Source: Wenzhouxiangella limi
GTDB taxonomy: Bacteria > Pseudomonadota > Gammaproteobacteria > Xanthomonadales > Wenzhouxiangellaceae
Length of the DNA stretch: 64,000 nucleotides
Assembly: GCF_010499265.1 (NCBI RefSeq)
Contig: NZ_JAAGSC010000041.1
Coordinates: 49,521 to 113,520, forward strand
Direction: 5' to 3'
The notes beneath the pieces were generated by a model. That model had not been told where the DNA came from. It searched no databases and saw nothing but the letters and a program-made list of their open reading frames with translations. The stretch's first letter is position 1; each line of letters begins with the position of its first letter. Of this stretch, positions 36,805 to 45,422 are shown in pieces. The position numbers and the translations under genes are program-made.

Positions 36805-39246
36805 TTACTTTTTTTTCGCTGATTTCTTTTTTGAAGCTTTTTTCTTTGTCTTTTTACTGGTTGTTTTCTTCTTGGTCGTTTTCTTCTTGCTTGATTTCTT
36901 CTTGGCCGTTTTTTTTGTCGCGGTTTTCTTGGATCCTGTTTTCTTGGACCCGGCCTTTTTCTTGCCGAACTTGCCGCGCCGGCCTTTCGGCGGTGCTTCG
37001 GCCAGGAGCTTCTGGCAGGTTTCCAGGTCCAGGGATTCGGGCTCGACGTCCTTCGGCACGCTGGCGTTACGCTTGCCGTCGGTCACGAAGGGGCCGTAGC
37101 GGCCTTTCAGGATTTCGATATCTTCGGCATCGAAGCGCTTGATGATCCGCTCCCTGAGCATCTGCTTGTGCTCTGCGACCTTTTCGAGCGCCTGCTCCAG
37201 GGTGATGTCGTGCGGGTCGATATCCTTCAACGACACGAAATTGCGGGCACCATATCGGACGTAGGGGCCGAAGCGGCCGATATTGGCCTGCACGGGTTCG
37301 CCTTCCGGCGTCTCGCCCAGGTTGCGCGGCAGCTTGAACAGCTCGAGCGCCTCCTCCAGGCTGATGGTTTCCATCTTCTGCCCCGGGCGCAGGCCGGCAA
37401 ACTGCGGCTTTTCCTCGTCTTCGGCCTGGCCGATCTGGGCGAACGGGCCATACCGGCCCAGCCGGACGATCACCGGCTTGCCGGTCTTGGGGTCGGTGCC
37501 CAGTTCACGCGCCTGCTGGGCTTCCTGGCGGCTGACGGTTTCGTCTTTTTCGTGGACCCGATCGATGAACGGCTGCCAGAACTCCTCCAGCAACGGCACC
37601 CAGTCGTGCTCGCCGCGCGAGATCGCGTCGAGTTCGTCTTCGAGCTTGGCGGTGAAGTCGTAGTCGACGTAGCGTTCGAAGTGGTTGGACAGGAAGTTGG
37701 AGACCACCCGTCCGGTCGCCGTCGGGGTGAAGCGACGGTTTTCCAGATCGACGTATTCGCGATCCTTGAGGGTCTGGATGATGGAGGCATAGGTCGACGG
37801 CCGGCCGATGCCGTGGTCTTCCAGCGCCTTGACCAGGCTGGCCTCGGAATAGCGCGGTGGCGGTTCGGTAAAGTGCTGCTCGGGCCGGACCGCGGCCAGC
37901 GCGATCTTGTCGCCTTCCTCCAGCGGCGGCAGGCGGTTGTCCTGGGCCGCCTGGGCGTCCTGGTAGACGGCCAGGAAGCCCGGCTCGATCAGGGTCGAGC
38001 CCGAGGCGCGGAAAGTGTGATCGCCGACCTCGAACTCGGCGCTGACGGTGTCGTAGACCGCCGGGATCATCTGGCTGGCCACGGCCCGGTTCCAGATCAG
38101 CTCGTAGAGTCGGTACTGCTCTTCGCTCAGGTGGCGCTTGAGCCGGATCGGAGTGAGCTTCGGTGACGAGGGCCGGATGGCCTCGTGGGCTTCCTGGGCG
38201 TTCTTGGACTTCGACTGGTAGAAGTTCGGTTTTTCCGGGACCAGTTTGGCGCCGTACTCCGTGCCGATGACCTGACGGATCTCGTTCAGCGCGTCCTGGG
38301 ACAGGGCCACCGAGTCGGTTCGCATATAGGTGATCAGGCCCTGGGTGCCTTCGCCGATATCGATGCCTTCATACAGCTGCTGGGCCAGGCGCATGGTGCG
38401 CTGGGTGGTGAAACGCAGCCGCCGCGCGGCTTCCTGCTGCAGGGTCGAGGTAATGAAGGGCGGCTGCGCCCGCCGGCGGCGCTGGCGCTTGTTGATGCGC
38501 GCCACCTCGAACGTCCCGCCCGAGCGCTGTTCGACCTGCTGGCGAACCTCGTTCGCGCGCGCCTCGTCGGTGATGTCGAACTGCTCGAACTTTTTGCCGT
38601 CCAGGCGCACCAGATTGGCCGAAAATCGCTCCGCTTCGGTCCCGAGATCGGCCTCGATGGTCCAGTACTCGCGCGCTTCAAACCGTTCGATTTCCTCTTC
38701 GCGCTCGACGATCATGCGCAGCGCCGGGGACTGGACGCGCCCGGCCGAGAGTCCGCGCCGGACCTTCTTCCACAACAGCGGCGACAGATTGAAACCGACC
38801 AGGTAGTCCAGCGCGCGCCGGGCCTGCTGGGCATCGACCAGGTCGCCGGCCAGGTCGCGCGGGTTCTCCATGGCCTTGTCGACCGCGCGCTTGGTGATTT
38901 CGGAAAACACCACCCGGCGGATCGCCGTCGAATCCTTGATCCCGCGCTCTTTGAGGATCTCGGCAATATGCCAGGAGATGGCCTCGCCCTCGCGGTCCAG
39001 GTCGGTGGCCAGGTAGACGGTGTCGGCCTTGCGCGCGCTGGCTACGATCCGGTCGACGTGCTTGCGGTTGCGCTCGATGATGTCGTAGCGCATGGCAAAG
39101 CGATTGTCCGGGTCCACTGCCCCTTCCTTGGGCACCAGGTCGCGGACGTGACCGTAAGACGCCAGAACCTCGAAATCCGGGCCCAGGTACTTGTTGATGG
39201 TGGTCGCCTTGGCCGGCGACTCCACGATGAGAAGATTTTTGGCCAT
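36805..39246 (-). CDS. topA: DNA topoisomerase I with lysine-rich tail
   Basis: The 813-residue type IA topoisomerase relaxes negative supercoils. The TOPRIM domain has LLIVESPAKATTI and TDLDREGEAISWH; the active-site Tyr is in GLITYMRTDS (about 310). Instead of C-terminal zinc fingers it has repeat domains, each with GRYGPF-like or GRFGPY motifs (about 585, 650, 715). A final 55-residue tail (about 755-813) is almost entirely Lys, Ser, Thr and Ala. That tail probably gives DNA affinity. Its coding DNA (36808-36960) is much more A/T-rich than the surroundings. Confidence 0.95.
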   Translation of the reverse strand: MAKNLLIVESPAKATTINKYLGPDFEVLASYGHVRDLVPKEGAVDPDNRFAMRYDIIERNRKHVDRIVASARKADTVYLATDLDREGEAISWHIAEILKERGIKDSTAIRRVVFSEITKRAVDKAMENPRDLAGDLVDAQQARRALDYLVGFNLSPLLWKKVRRGLSAGRVQSPALRMIVEREEEIERFEAREYWTIEADLGTEAERFSANLVRLDGKKFEQFDITDEARANEVRQQVEQRSGGTFEVARINKRQRRRRAQPPFITSTLQQEAARRLRFTTQRTMRLAQQLYEGIDIGEGTQGLITYMRTDSVALSQDALNEIRQVIGTEYGAKLVPEKPNFYQSKSKNAQEAHEAIRPSSPKLTPIRLKRHLSEEQYRLYELIWNRAVASQMIPAVYDTVSAEFEVGDHTFRASGSTLIEPGFLAVYQDAQAAQDNRLPPLEEGDKIALAAVRPEQHFTEPPPRYSEASLVKALEDHGIGRPSTYASIIQTLKDREYVDLENRRFTPTATGRVVSNFLSNHFERYVDYDFTAKLEDELDAISRGEHDWVPLLEEFWQPFIDRVHEKDETVSRQEAQQARELGTDPKTGKPVIVRLGRYGPFAQIGQAEDEEKPQFAGLRPGQKMETISLEEALELFKLPRNLGETPEGEPVQANIGRFGPYVRYGARNFVSLKDIDPHDITLEQALEKVAEHKQMLRERIIKRFDAEDIEILKGRYGPFVTDGKRNASVPKDVEPESLDLETCQKLLAEAPPKGRRGKFGKKKAGSKKTGSKKTATKKTAKKKSSKKKTTKKKTTSKKTKKKASKKKSAKKK

Positions 39247-39247
39247 G

Positions 39248-39724
39248 CTAGTGGCGATATTCGCCCTCTTCGTCGAACATCAGGTCTTCCATCCAGGCGT
39301 AGTTCGCTTCCTGCCCGGGCTGGTTGAAAAGCACCATCAGCACCACCCACTTGACGTCTTCCATATCGATGTCTTCTTCCTCCAGCGCCATCAGGCGATC
39401 GAGCACCTGTTCTCGCCGGGCCGGGTCAAGCACACCGATGTTTTCCAGATACAGGATGAGTCCACGGGCATCGACATCCAGTCGGCTACATTCGCCATCG
39501 GAGAAAATCCGCACCGGATTGCTCTCGTGGCCGGCCATGACCGGCATGCGGCGCTGCTCCGCCAGACCGTCGAGCCAGGAAAAAGCTCTTTCGATCTCGG
39601 CGCTGGAGAAGCCCGCTTCTTCCAGGCTGTCGCTCAGCGATTCGCGGTCCGGCGTTGTTTCGGGTTCGTCGTAGATGTAGTTCTCAAACAGATACATCAG
39701 CAGATCGAGCACGTTTTCTTTCAT
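39248..39724 (-). CDS. smg: Smg family protein (DUF494)
   Basis: The 158-residue acidic protein matches Smg in length, sequence (MKENVLDLLMYLFENY at the start, WVVLMVLFNQPG at the end) and location between dprA and topA. Its biochemical role is unknown. In many gammaproteobacteria smg lies beside dprA near def-fmt-rsmB, as here. It follows dprA with no gap and precedes topA by one base. Confidence 0.92.
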   Translation of the reverse strand: MKENVLDLLMYLFENYIYDEPETTPDRESLSDSLEEAGFSSAEIERAFSWLDGLAEQRRMPVMAGHESNPVRIFSDGECSRLDVDARGLILYLENIGVLDPARREQVLDRLMALEEEDIDMEDVKWVVLMVLFNQPGQEANYAWMEDLMFDEEGEYRH

Positions 39725-40873
39725 TCAGGGTCCTTGGTGCGTGCGGCTGTAGCGTCCGCCGGCGTGGGCCGTGACGTGACCATCCAGTTCCAGCAGGAGC
39801 AGCATGGAGGATACCGCCGCAGTCGTCAATTGTGTACGGCGGATGATTTCGTCGACGGGCGTGGGATCGTAGCCGATGGCGTCGAGCAGGCGCCGTTGCT
39901 CCTCGTCCAGCTTCACATGTGGTGCGGCACGTTCCGAATCAAGGCCTTCATCCGGGTTCGTCGCCAGGCGCGCGGCCAGGGCAAGGCCCAGCTGGCCGGC
40001 GAGCGGTCGCAGTTCCTCAAGCACTTCTTCGGCGGTTTCGATGAGCTTGGCGCCTTCGCGAATCAGGCGGTGGCAGCCGCGCGCCAGTGGGTTGTGCACC
40101 GATCCGGGAATGGCGAACACCTCGCGGCCCTGTTCCGAGGCCAGTCGGGCGGTGATCAGGGATCCCGAGCGCTGACCGGCTTCGACGACCAGGGTGCCCA
40201 GGCTCATGCCGCTGATCAGGCGGTTGCGGGCGGGGAAATGTCCGGCCCTGGGTTCGGTGCCGGGCGGAAACGTACTGACGAGTGCCCCCTGGCGAACGAT
40301 TCTTTGGGCCAGATCGCGATGCCGGGCCGGGTAGACGCGATCCAGCCCGGTGCCGGCAACGGCAACGGTCCGGCCGCCGGCGTCCAGGCAGGCGGCATGG
40401 GCGTTGCCATCGACGCCGGCCGCCAGCCCGCTGGTAATGACCAGTCCGGCACTGGCCAGGGTGGCGGCGAATGAGCGGGCATGATCCAGGCCGCCAGCGG
40501 TGGCGTTGCGGCTGCCGACGATCGCCAGCTGCGGGCTGAGCAGGCAGTCGGGTTGCCCGGCCACGAACAGCGCCGGCGGCGGGTCGGCAATATCGCGAAG
40601 CAGTGGCGGGTAGTAATCGTCTTCCAGCGTGATCAGGTGATGGTCTTCGGGCGCCAGCCAGTCCAGGCAGCGCTGCATTGTCTCGGGATCGGGATGATGC
40701 AGGGCCCGGATCTGATTGCGGTTCAGCCCGGCATTGAGCAGATCACGATCGGAGGCCTCGATCCAGCCCGAGGGCGAGTCGAAATACTCGCTTAATTCGG
40801 CAAAGCGCCGGGTTCCCAGCCCCGGGGCGAGAACCAGTGCCAGCCAGTCGGAGACGGTGCTCCGGCTCGCCAT
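39725..40873 (-). CDS. dprA: DNA-processing protein DprA
   Basis: DprA binds incoming single-stranded DNA during natural transformation and loads RecA. The 382-residue product has an N-terminal SAM-like region, the Rossmann core (VGSRNATAGG, ITSGLAAGVDG, FPARNRLISG, VEAGQRSGSLITAR) and a C-terminal winged helix (about 305-375). All family motifs are intact. It follows the LysM gene by nine bases and abuts smg. Confidence 0.95.
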   Translation of the reverse strand: MASRSTVSDWLALVLAPGLGTRRFAELSEYFDSPSGWIEASDRDLLNAGLNRNQIRALHHPDPETMQRCLDWLAPEDHHLITLEDDYYPPLLRDIADPPPALFVAGQPDCLLSPQLAIVGSRNATAGGLDHARSFAATLASAGLVITSGLAAGVDGNAHAACLDAGGRTVAVAGTGLDRVYPARHRDLAQRIVRQGALVSTFPPGTEPRAGHFPARNRLISGMSLGTLVVEAGQRSGSLITARLASEQGREVFAIPGSVHNPLARGCHRLIREGAKLIETAEEVLEELRPLAGQLGLALAARLATNPDEGLDSERAAPHVKLDEEQRRLLDAIGYDPTPVDEIIRRTQLTTAAVSSMLLLLELDGHVTAHAGGRYSRTHQGP

Positions 40874-40882
40874 GACCCGCGC

Positions 40883-42082
40883 TTACAGGCGCCGGTCGGG
40901 ATGGTCGAGGCGATCGTCGACGCGAATCGCGTTGGTGCCGTCGAGAATGATCGCGTAGCTGATGCGGTCGAACGGTCTGAAAACCATGAGCTGGCCGGCA
41001 AATTCTTCGGGCAGTTCGACGTGCACCCGCTCGGGCGATTCGAAGGCGGCCCGGCTCATGCGCGGATACTCGATGTTGTCGCGCATGACGTCGCCGGGCC
41101 GGAAGGCAGAAAACATGTGGCCCGGCTGGACCCCGTCTTCGGTGCCGAGGTTGATGGCCACGATCTGATAGTGGCCGGCGCCGTAATAGGCCTCGCTGAG
41201 CGTGAGAATACGGCCGCCTTCCGGGGTTTCATCCATGGCCCGCGGGAAGAAGGTTTCCTCGAGCTGAAAATCATCGATCGGCAACACCCGATCTCCGGCC
41301 ATGACCTCGCGGCGGCCCTCGACGATCTCGAGGACGGCGGGGTCACCGGCCCGCAGGACGACCGCCCGGGCCGCTTCGAGAAACTCGTAGCCGATGATCG
41401 GGTAGTCGAAGGCTTCGAGTTTTCCGACCGTGTTGAGCCAGAACTCGCTGCTGGGCCGCTCGCTGTAGGGCACCTGTCCGGCGCCCGTGCCGGTGCGGAT
41501 ACGGTTGCGGCGCATGCCGCGATCGCCGACGATCGCCTCGCTGCGGTCAACGAACTGGTGGACCATGCGGGCGATGATGACTTCCTCTCCCTCGGCCTTG
41601 TCGGCCATCCCGCGGGCATAGGTGCGGTCACCGATGCCGACCATGACCCGATGCTCGTAGTTTGCGATGATATAGGGAAGGTCTTCGATCTCTTCGGCGT
41701 CGAGGACCCGCGGACGTCTCAGAAAGGGCTCGATGGCGTCGCGCGGTAGCGTGGTGATCGGACCGTCGATGGCCTCCGAGCGAATCCGGGGCGAGAGTTT
41801 CTTGATCGAGTCGTCCACCATCAGGCGCGGTTCGCCGCCGATGAACACCAGCGAGATGACGTCGCCGGGATAAATCAGGTGTGGATTTTCGATCTCCGGG
41901 TTGGCCTGCCAGATGTTTGGCCATTGCCATGGCCGGGTCAGGAATTTCGAAGCGATATCCCAGAGCGTGTCGCCGGGCTGAACCACGTACTCCCTGGGGT
42001 GATCCTCACGCAGTTCGACGGCGCCTGCCTGCAGGCTGAGCGCCAGGACAACGACGGCCAGAACCATTACGATGCGTTTCAC
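40883..42082 (-). CDS. LysM domain periplasmic protein
   Basis: From GTG 42082 the protein has 399 residues; an ATG at 42178 would add 32 residues with no signal-like features and overlap def's promoter. A signal peptide (about 1-20, [11 protein letters not shown]) is followed by one LysM domain (about 28-80; [30 protein letters not shown]). The rest resembles the protein usually found next to dprA in this group, of unknown function. LysM suggests peptidoglycan binding. It is the first gene of the minus-strand run, divergent from def. Confidence 0.88.
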   Translation of the reverse strand: MKRIVMVLAVVVLALSLQAGAVELREDHPREYVVQPGDTLWDIASKFLTRPWQWPNIWQANPEIENPHLIYPGDVISLVFIGGEPRLMVDDSIKKLSPRIRSEAIDGPITTLPRDAIEPFLRRPRVLDAEEIEDLPYIIANYEHRVMVGIGDRTYARGMADKAEGEEVIIARMVHQFVDRSEAIVGDRGMRRNRIRTGTGAGQVPYSERPSSEFWLNTVGKLEAFDYPIIGYEFLEAARAVVLRAGDPAVLEIVEGRREVMAGDRVLPIDDFQLEETFFPRAMDETPEGGRILTLSEAYYGAGHYQIVAINLGTEDGVQPGHMFSAFRPGDVMRDNIEYPRMSRAAFESPERVHVELPEEFAGQLMVFRPFDRISYAIILDGTNAIRVDDRLDHPDRRL

Positions 42083-42111
42083 GAGCTTTCTCCCATGCGG
42101 CCAACGTGGCG

Positions 42112-42141
42112 TTGAGATTCGCAGGTTATCATAAGTATAGT
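42112..42141 (+). promoter_or_regulatory. Candidate sigma70 promoter for def
   Basis: TTGAGA (42112-42117), an 18-base spacer and TATAGT (42136-42141) form a reasonable housekeeping promoter with a start near 42148 and a leader of about 33 bases before the def ATG. The same 98-base interval must contain the promoter for the divergent lysM run; none was assigned with confidence. Confidence 0.5.
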
Positions 42142-42180
42142 TGCACAACAGCCCACCGTTACAGGGTTTATGAAACATCT

Positions 42181-42693
42181 ATGGCACAACTGAACATTCT
42201 GGAATTTCCTGATCCGCGCTTGCGCAGGGTCGCCGAACCGGTCGACGAAGTGACCGACCACGAACGGCGCCTGGCCGCCGATATGCTCGAAACCATGTAC
42301 GCCGCACGCGGCATCGGGCTTGCCGCGACCCAGGTCGACGAGGGCGTTCGCTTACTGGTGCTAGACCTCAGCGAAACCCGCGACGATCCGAAAGTATTCA
42401 TCAATCCGGAGATTATCGGCAGTACCGGTAGCCAGACCTGCGAGGAAGGTTGTCTGTCGGTCCCGGGCATTTATGCCGAAGTCAAGCGGGCCGAGGAAAT
42501 CCGGGTCCGGGCGCTGGGGCTGGACGGCAAGTCTTTCGAGCTTGATGCCGACGGGCTGCTGGCCGTTTGCATTCAGCACGAAATTGACCATCTCGACGGC
42601 AAGGTTTTCGTCGACTACCTCTCGCCGCTGAAACGGCGCATGGTGGAAAAAAAGCTCAAGAAACGGCAGCGCGAGCCCGAAGCGGTGGCATGA
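42181..42693 (+). CDS. def: Peptide deformylase
   Basis: The 170-residue metalloenzyme removes the formyl group from new polypeptides. The three motifs are complete: [17 protein letters not shown] (metal-binding Cys) and QHEIDHLDG (two metal-binding His and the catalytic Glu). The ATG at 42181 gives the usual [15 protein letters not shown] beginning. Upstream in-frame codons were rejected because they pass through the promoter. Its stop overlaps the fmt start by four bases. Confidence 0.97.
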   Translation: MAQLNILEFPDPRLRRVAEPVDEVTDHERRLAADMLETMYAARGIGLAATQVDEGVRLLVLDLSETRDDPKVFINPEIIGSTGSQTCEEGCLSVPGIYAEVKRAEEIRVRALGLDGKSFELDADGLLAVCIQHEIDHLDGKVFVDYLSPLKRRMVEKKLKKRQREPEAVA

Positions 42694-43616
42694 ATCCGCG
42701 GCTGCTGTTTGCGGGCACGCCGACGTTCGCCGTGCCCGCACTACGAGCCCTGATCGAATCCGGACAATCGCCGCTGGCCGTGCTGACCCAGCCGGACCGT
42801 GCCGCCGGGCGGGGACGAAAGATGTGCCCGAGCCCGATCAAGCAGCTCGCCCTGGACGCCGGGATCGATGTTCTGCAGCCGGAACGGCTGAAGTCGTCCG
42901 ATCTGGCGCCGCGTCTTAACGACTTGCAGCCCGATCTGCTGATCACTGCAGCCTACGGGCAGATCCTGCCGCGCTGGCTGCTGGCGCTGCCGCGCCACGG
43001 CTGCTGGAATCTTCACGCTTCGCTGTTGCCGCGCTGGCGCGGTGCCAGTCCCATCAACCAGGCGATCCTGCACGGCGACGCCGAGACCGGCGTTTCCCTG
43101 ATGCAGATGGAAGCCGGCCTGGACACCGGACCTGTGCTTGCGCAGGCGGCCACCGCCATCGGTGATGAGGAGACCGCCGGCGAGCTGCACGATCGGCTGG
43201 CGCCCATGGCCGCTTCCCTGCTGCTGCAAACGCTGCGGCAACTGGTCGACGGGACGTTGCCGGCGGCCGAGCCGCAGGACGATGCCAGGGCGACCCACGC
43301 ACCGCTGATCAGCCGCGGCGATGCCAGCCTGGACTGGCAGCAGCCGGCCAGGAACCTGGTCCGCCGGGTCCGGGCCTTCAACCCCTGGCCGGTGGCTTTT
43401 GCGCGGCTGGACGGGTTGGATGTGCGTATTTTTCGCGCGCGCGCCGGCGGCAGCGTCGGCCAAGCCCCGGGAACACTGGTCCGCGGGCATGGACGGCCGG
43501 ATGCGGTGGTCGTGGCCTGCGGCGAGGGCAGCCTGGAAATCCTCGAGCTGCAGGCGCCGGCGCGCAAGCGCGTGACCGCGGTGGACTGGCTGAATGCCCA
43601 CCCCGACTGGCGCTGA
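42690..43616 (+). CDS. fmt: Methionyl-tRNA formyltransferase
   Basis: The 308-residue enzyme formylates initiator Met-tRNA using 10-formyl-tetrahydrofolate. It has the [12 protein letters not shown] start, the folate-site segment [18 protein letters not shown] with catalytic residues, and a C-terminal OB-fold domain (about 205-305). It is translationally coupled to def. It overlaps rsmB by 23 bases, the standard def-fmt-rsmB arrangement. Confidence 0.97.
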   Translation: MNPRLLFAGTPTFAVPALRALIESGQSPLAVLTQPDRAAGRGRKMCPSPIKQLALDAGIDVLQPERLKSSDLAPRLNDLQPDLLITAAYGQILPRWLLALPRHGCWNLHASLLPRWRGASPINQAILHGDAETGVSLMQMEAGLDTGPVLAQAATAIGDEETAGELHDRLAPMAASLLLQTLRQLVDGTLPAAEPQDDARATHAPLISRGDASLDWQQPARNLVRRVRAFNPWPVAFARLDGLDVRIFRARAGGSVGQAPGTLVRGHGRPDAVVVACGEGSLEILELQAPARKRVTAVDWLNAHPDWR

Positions 43617-44916
43617 GCCCAGGCTGGCGGCGGCCAAAGCCGTCGCGGCGGTTCTGGATCGCGGACGCGCATTGGATGATGCCCTCGCCGAAGACCTGCG
43701 GGGCCTCGACAAGGCCCGCGACAGGGCCCTGGCACGACGCCTGTCGCATGCCCTGATGCGCGACTGGCCGGCGGCCAATTTTCTGGTCACGCAACTGGTC
43801 GCGCGTCGCCCCGCCCGGCGCGACCGCCTGGTGCACTTTATTCTGGCCATTGCACTGGTCGAATTGCGGCAGGCACGAGAGCCGGCGCGGGCGGTCGTGC
43901 ACTCCGCCGTCGAATCTGCCGATCGCGCCGGTCTGCGCCACCTTCGCGGCCTGGTCAATGCCGTCTTGCGCAACTACCAGCGCCGGCAGGCCGAGCTCCA
44001 GCGCGCAATGCCTTCTGATCCGGTGCATCGCCTTGGTTATCCAGGCTGGCTGCTTGAGCGGATCCGCAGCGACTGGCCTGAAGACTGGGAGCGGATTCTG
44101 ACAGCCGGCAATGCTTCGCCGCCGCTGTGGCTGCGGGTGAATCGGCGTCGCTGGTCGATTGACCAGGCGCGCCAGGCCTTGACGGATGTCGGGCTGGACA
44201 CGCGCATGGTGGCGGGTCTCCCGGACGCGCTGGTCCTGGATCGGCGCGTGGCGATCAGCGAACTGCCAGGTTTCGAGGAGGGACGGCTGTCGATCCAGGA
44301 CGGTGCGGCTCAGGCGACCGTGGAATACCTGCGGCTGGAACCGGGCTTGCGGGTGCTGGATGCCTGCGCCGCGCCCGGCGGCAAAAGCGCTCACGTGCTC
44401 GAACGCGAGGCGCTGGATCTGACCGCCGTCGAGATTGATCCGCGGCGACTCGAGCGTGTCAGCGCGACCTTCGACCGCCTGGGCCTGTCGGCCCGTGTGC
44501 TGGTCGGCGATGCTGCCGAGCCGCAAACCTGGTGGGATGGCGTGCCCTATGATCGCATCCTGATCGACGCGCCGTGCTCAGCCAGCGGGGTAATCAGACG
44601 GCATCCGGACATTCGCTGGCTGCGCCGGCCCGACGACCTGAAGGCCCTCGTGCGGCTGCAGGCGCGGCTGCTCGATGGCTTGTGGCCGCTGCTCAGGCCA
44701 GGCGGTATCCTTGTGTATGCCACCTGCTCGATCCTCAAGGCCGAAAACGAGGCCCAGGCCCAACGCTTCCTGGAACAGCATGCTGACGCCCGAATCCTCC
44801 ACCAACCCGGCCGACCGGGCCATGTCCAGACCCCGGGACACCAGATTCTGCCTGGCGAGGGCGATATGGACGGTTTCTATCATCTGGCTGTTGAGCGCCT
44901 GCACCGCGGATCCTGA
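43594..44916 (+). CDS. rsmB: 16S rRNA (cytosine-967-C5) methyltransferase
   Basis: The 440-residue RsmB has an N-terminal NusB-like domain (about 10-140) and a SAM-dependent methyltransferase domain. The latter shows DACAAPGGKSAH (SAM binding), IDAPCSASGVIRRHPD with one catalytic Cys, and YATCSIL with the other. Length is normal (E. coli 429). The 3' end overlaps the DUF4390 gene start by 95 bases in another frame. Confidence 0.95.
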   Translation: MPTPTGAEPRLAAAKAVAAVLDRGRALDDALAEDLRGLDKARDRALARRLSHALMRDWPAANFLVTQLVARRPARRDRLVHFILAIALVELRQAREPARAVVHSAVESADRAGLRHLRGLVNAVLRNYQRRQAELQRAMPSDPVHRLGYPGWLLERIRSDWPEDWERILTAGNASPPLWLRVNRRRWSIDQARQALTDVGLDTRMVAGLPDALVLDRRVAISELPGFEEGRLSIQDGAAQATVEYLRLEPGLRVLDACAAPGGKSAHVLEREALDLTAVEIDPRRLERVSATFDRLGLSARVLVGDAAEPQTWWDGVPYDRILIDAPCSASGVIRRHPDIRWLRRPDDLKALVRLQARLLDGLWPLLRPGGILVYATCSILKAENEAQAQRFLEQHADARILHQPGRPGHVQTPGHQILPGEGDMDGFYHLAVERLHRGS

Positions 44917-45421
44917 TCTGCACGGGCATCTTCGCCTGATTGACCCCGAGCCGCACTGGCGGGGCGAGGTGCTGGGTATTCGCGCCGGTATCGATTTCGA
45001 ACCCGGTCCCCGGGTGATCGAAGCGCTGGATCACGGTGTGACCATCCCGATTCGCTTTCAGTCCCGCATCGGACCGCCGCTGCGACGGCTGCCGATCACG
45101 GATGATCCGCGCAGCCACCGTTTCGAAATTCGATATCTGCCGTTGATCCGCCACTACGAGCTCACCGACTTGCGGTCCGGCGAACAGACCAGCTATCCGC
45201 GCCTGGCCATGGTGCGCGACGCACTGGCGCAGCCACGCTGGATGGAAACGCGCCACCGTGACCGCCACTCGGGCGGGTCTGGCTGGCGCCTGCAGGCCCG
45301 GGTCGAGATCGATCGAAAGCGTCTTCCCTCGCCCATGCGGTTGCCGGTCTGGTTTGACCGCAACTGGGGCCTGGGCGATGACTGGCATACCTGGAAACCG
45401 GAAGAGTACGGAGGGCAGTGA
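44822..45421 (+). CDS. DUF4390 domain protein
   Basis: From ATG 44822 the product has 199 residues with an N-terminal membrane/signal segment (ARAIWTVSIIWLLSACTA, possibly a lipoprotein Cys). A beta-rich domain follows (FEPGPRVIEALDHGVTIPI, FEIRYLPLIRHYELTDL, WRLQARVEIDRKRLPSP), characteristic of DUF4390. Its position between rsmB and ntrY is conserved and suggests a role with the NtrY sensor, but the function is unknown. The first 95 bases lie within rsmB. ATG 44780 is an alternative start. Confidence 0.85.
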   Translation: MSRPRDTRFCLARAIWTVSIIWLLSACTADPDLHGHLRLIDPEPHWRGEVLGIRAGIDFEPGPRVIEALDHGVTIPIRFQSRIGPPLRRLPITDDPRSHRFEIRYLPLIRHYELTDLRSGEQTSYPRLAMVRDALAQPRWMETRHRDRHSGGSGWRLQARVEIDRKRLPSPMRLPVWFDRNWGLGDDWHTWKPEEYGGQ

Positions 45422-45422
45422 G

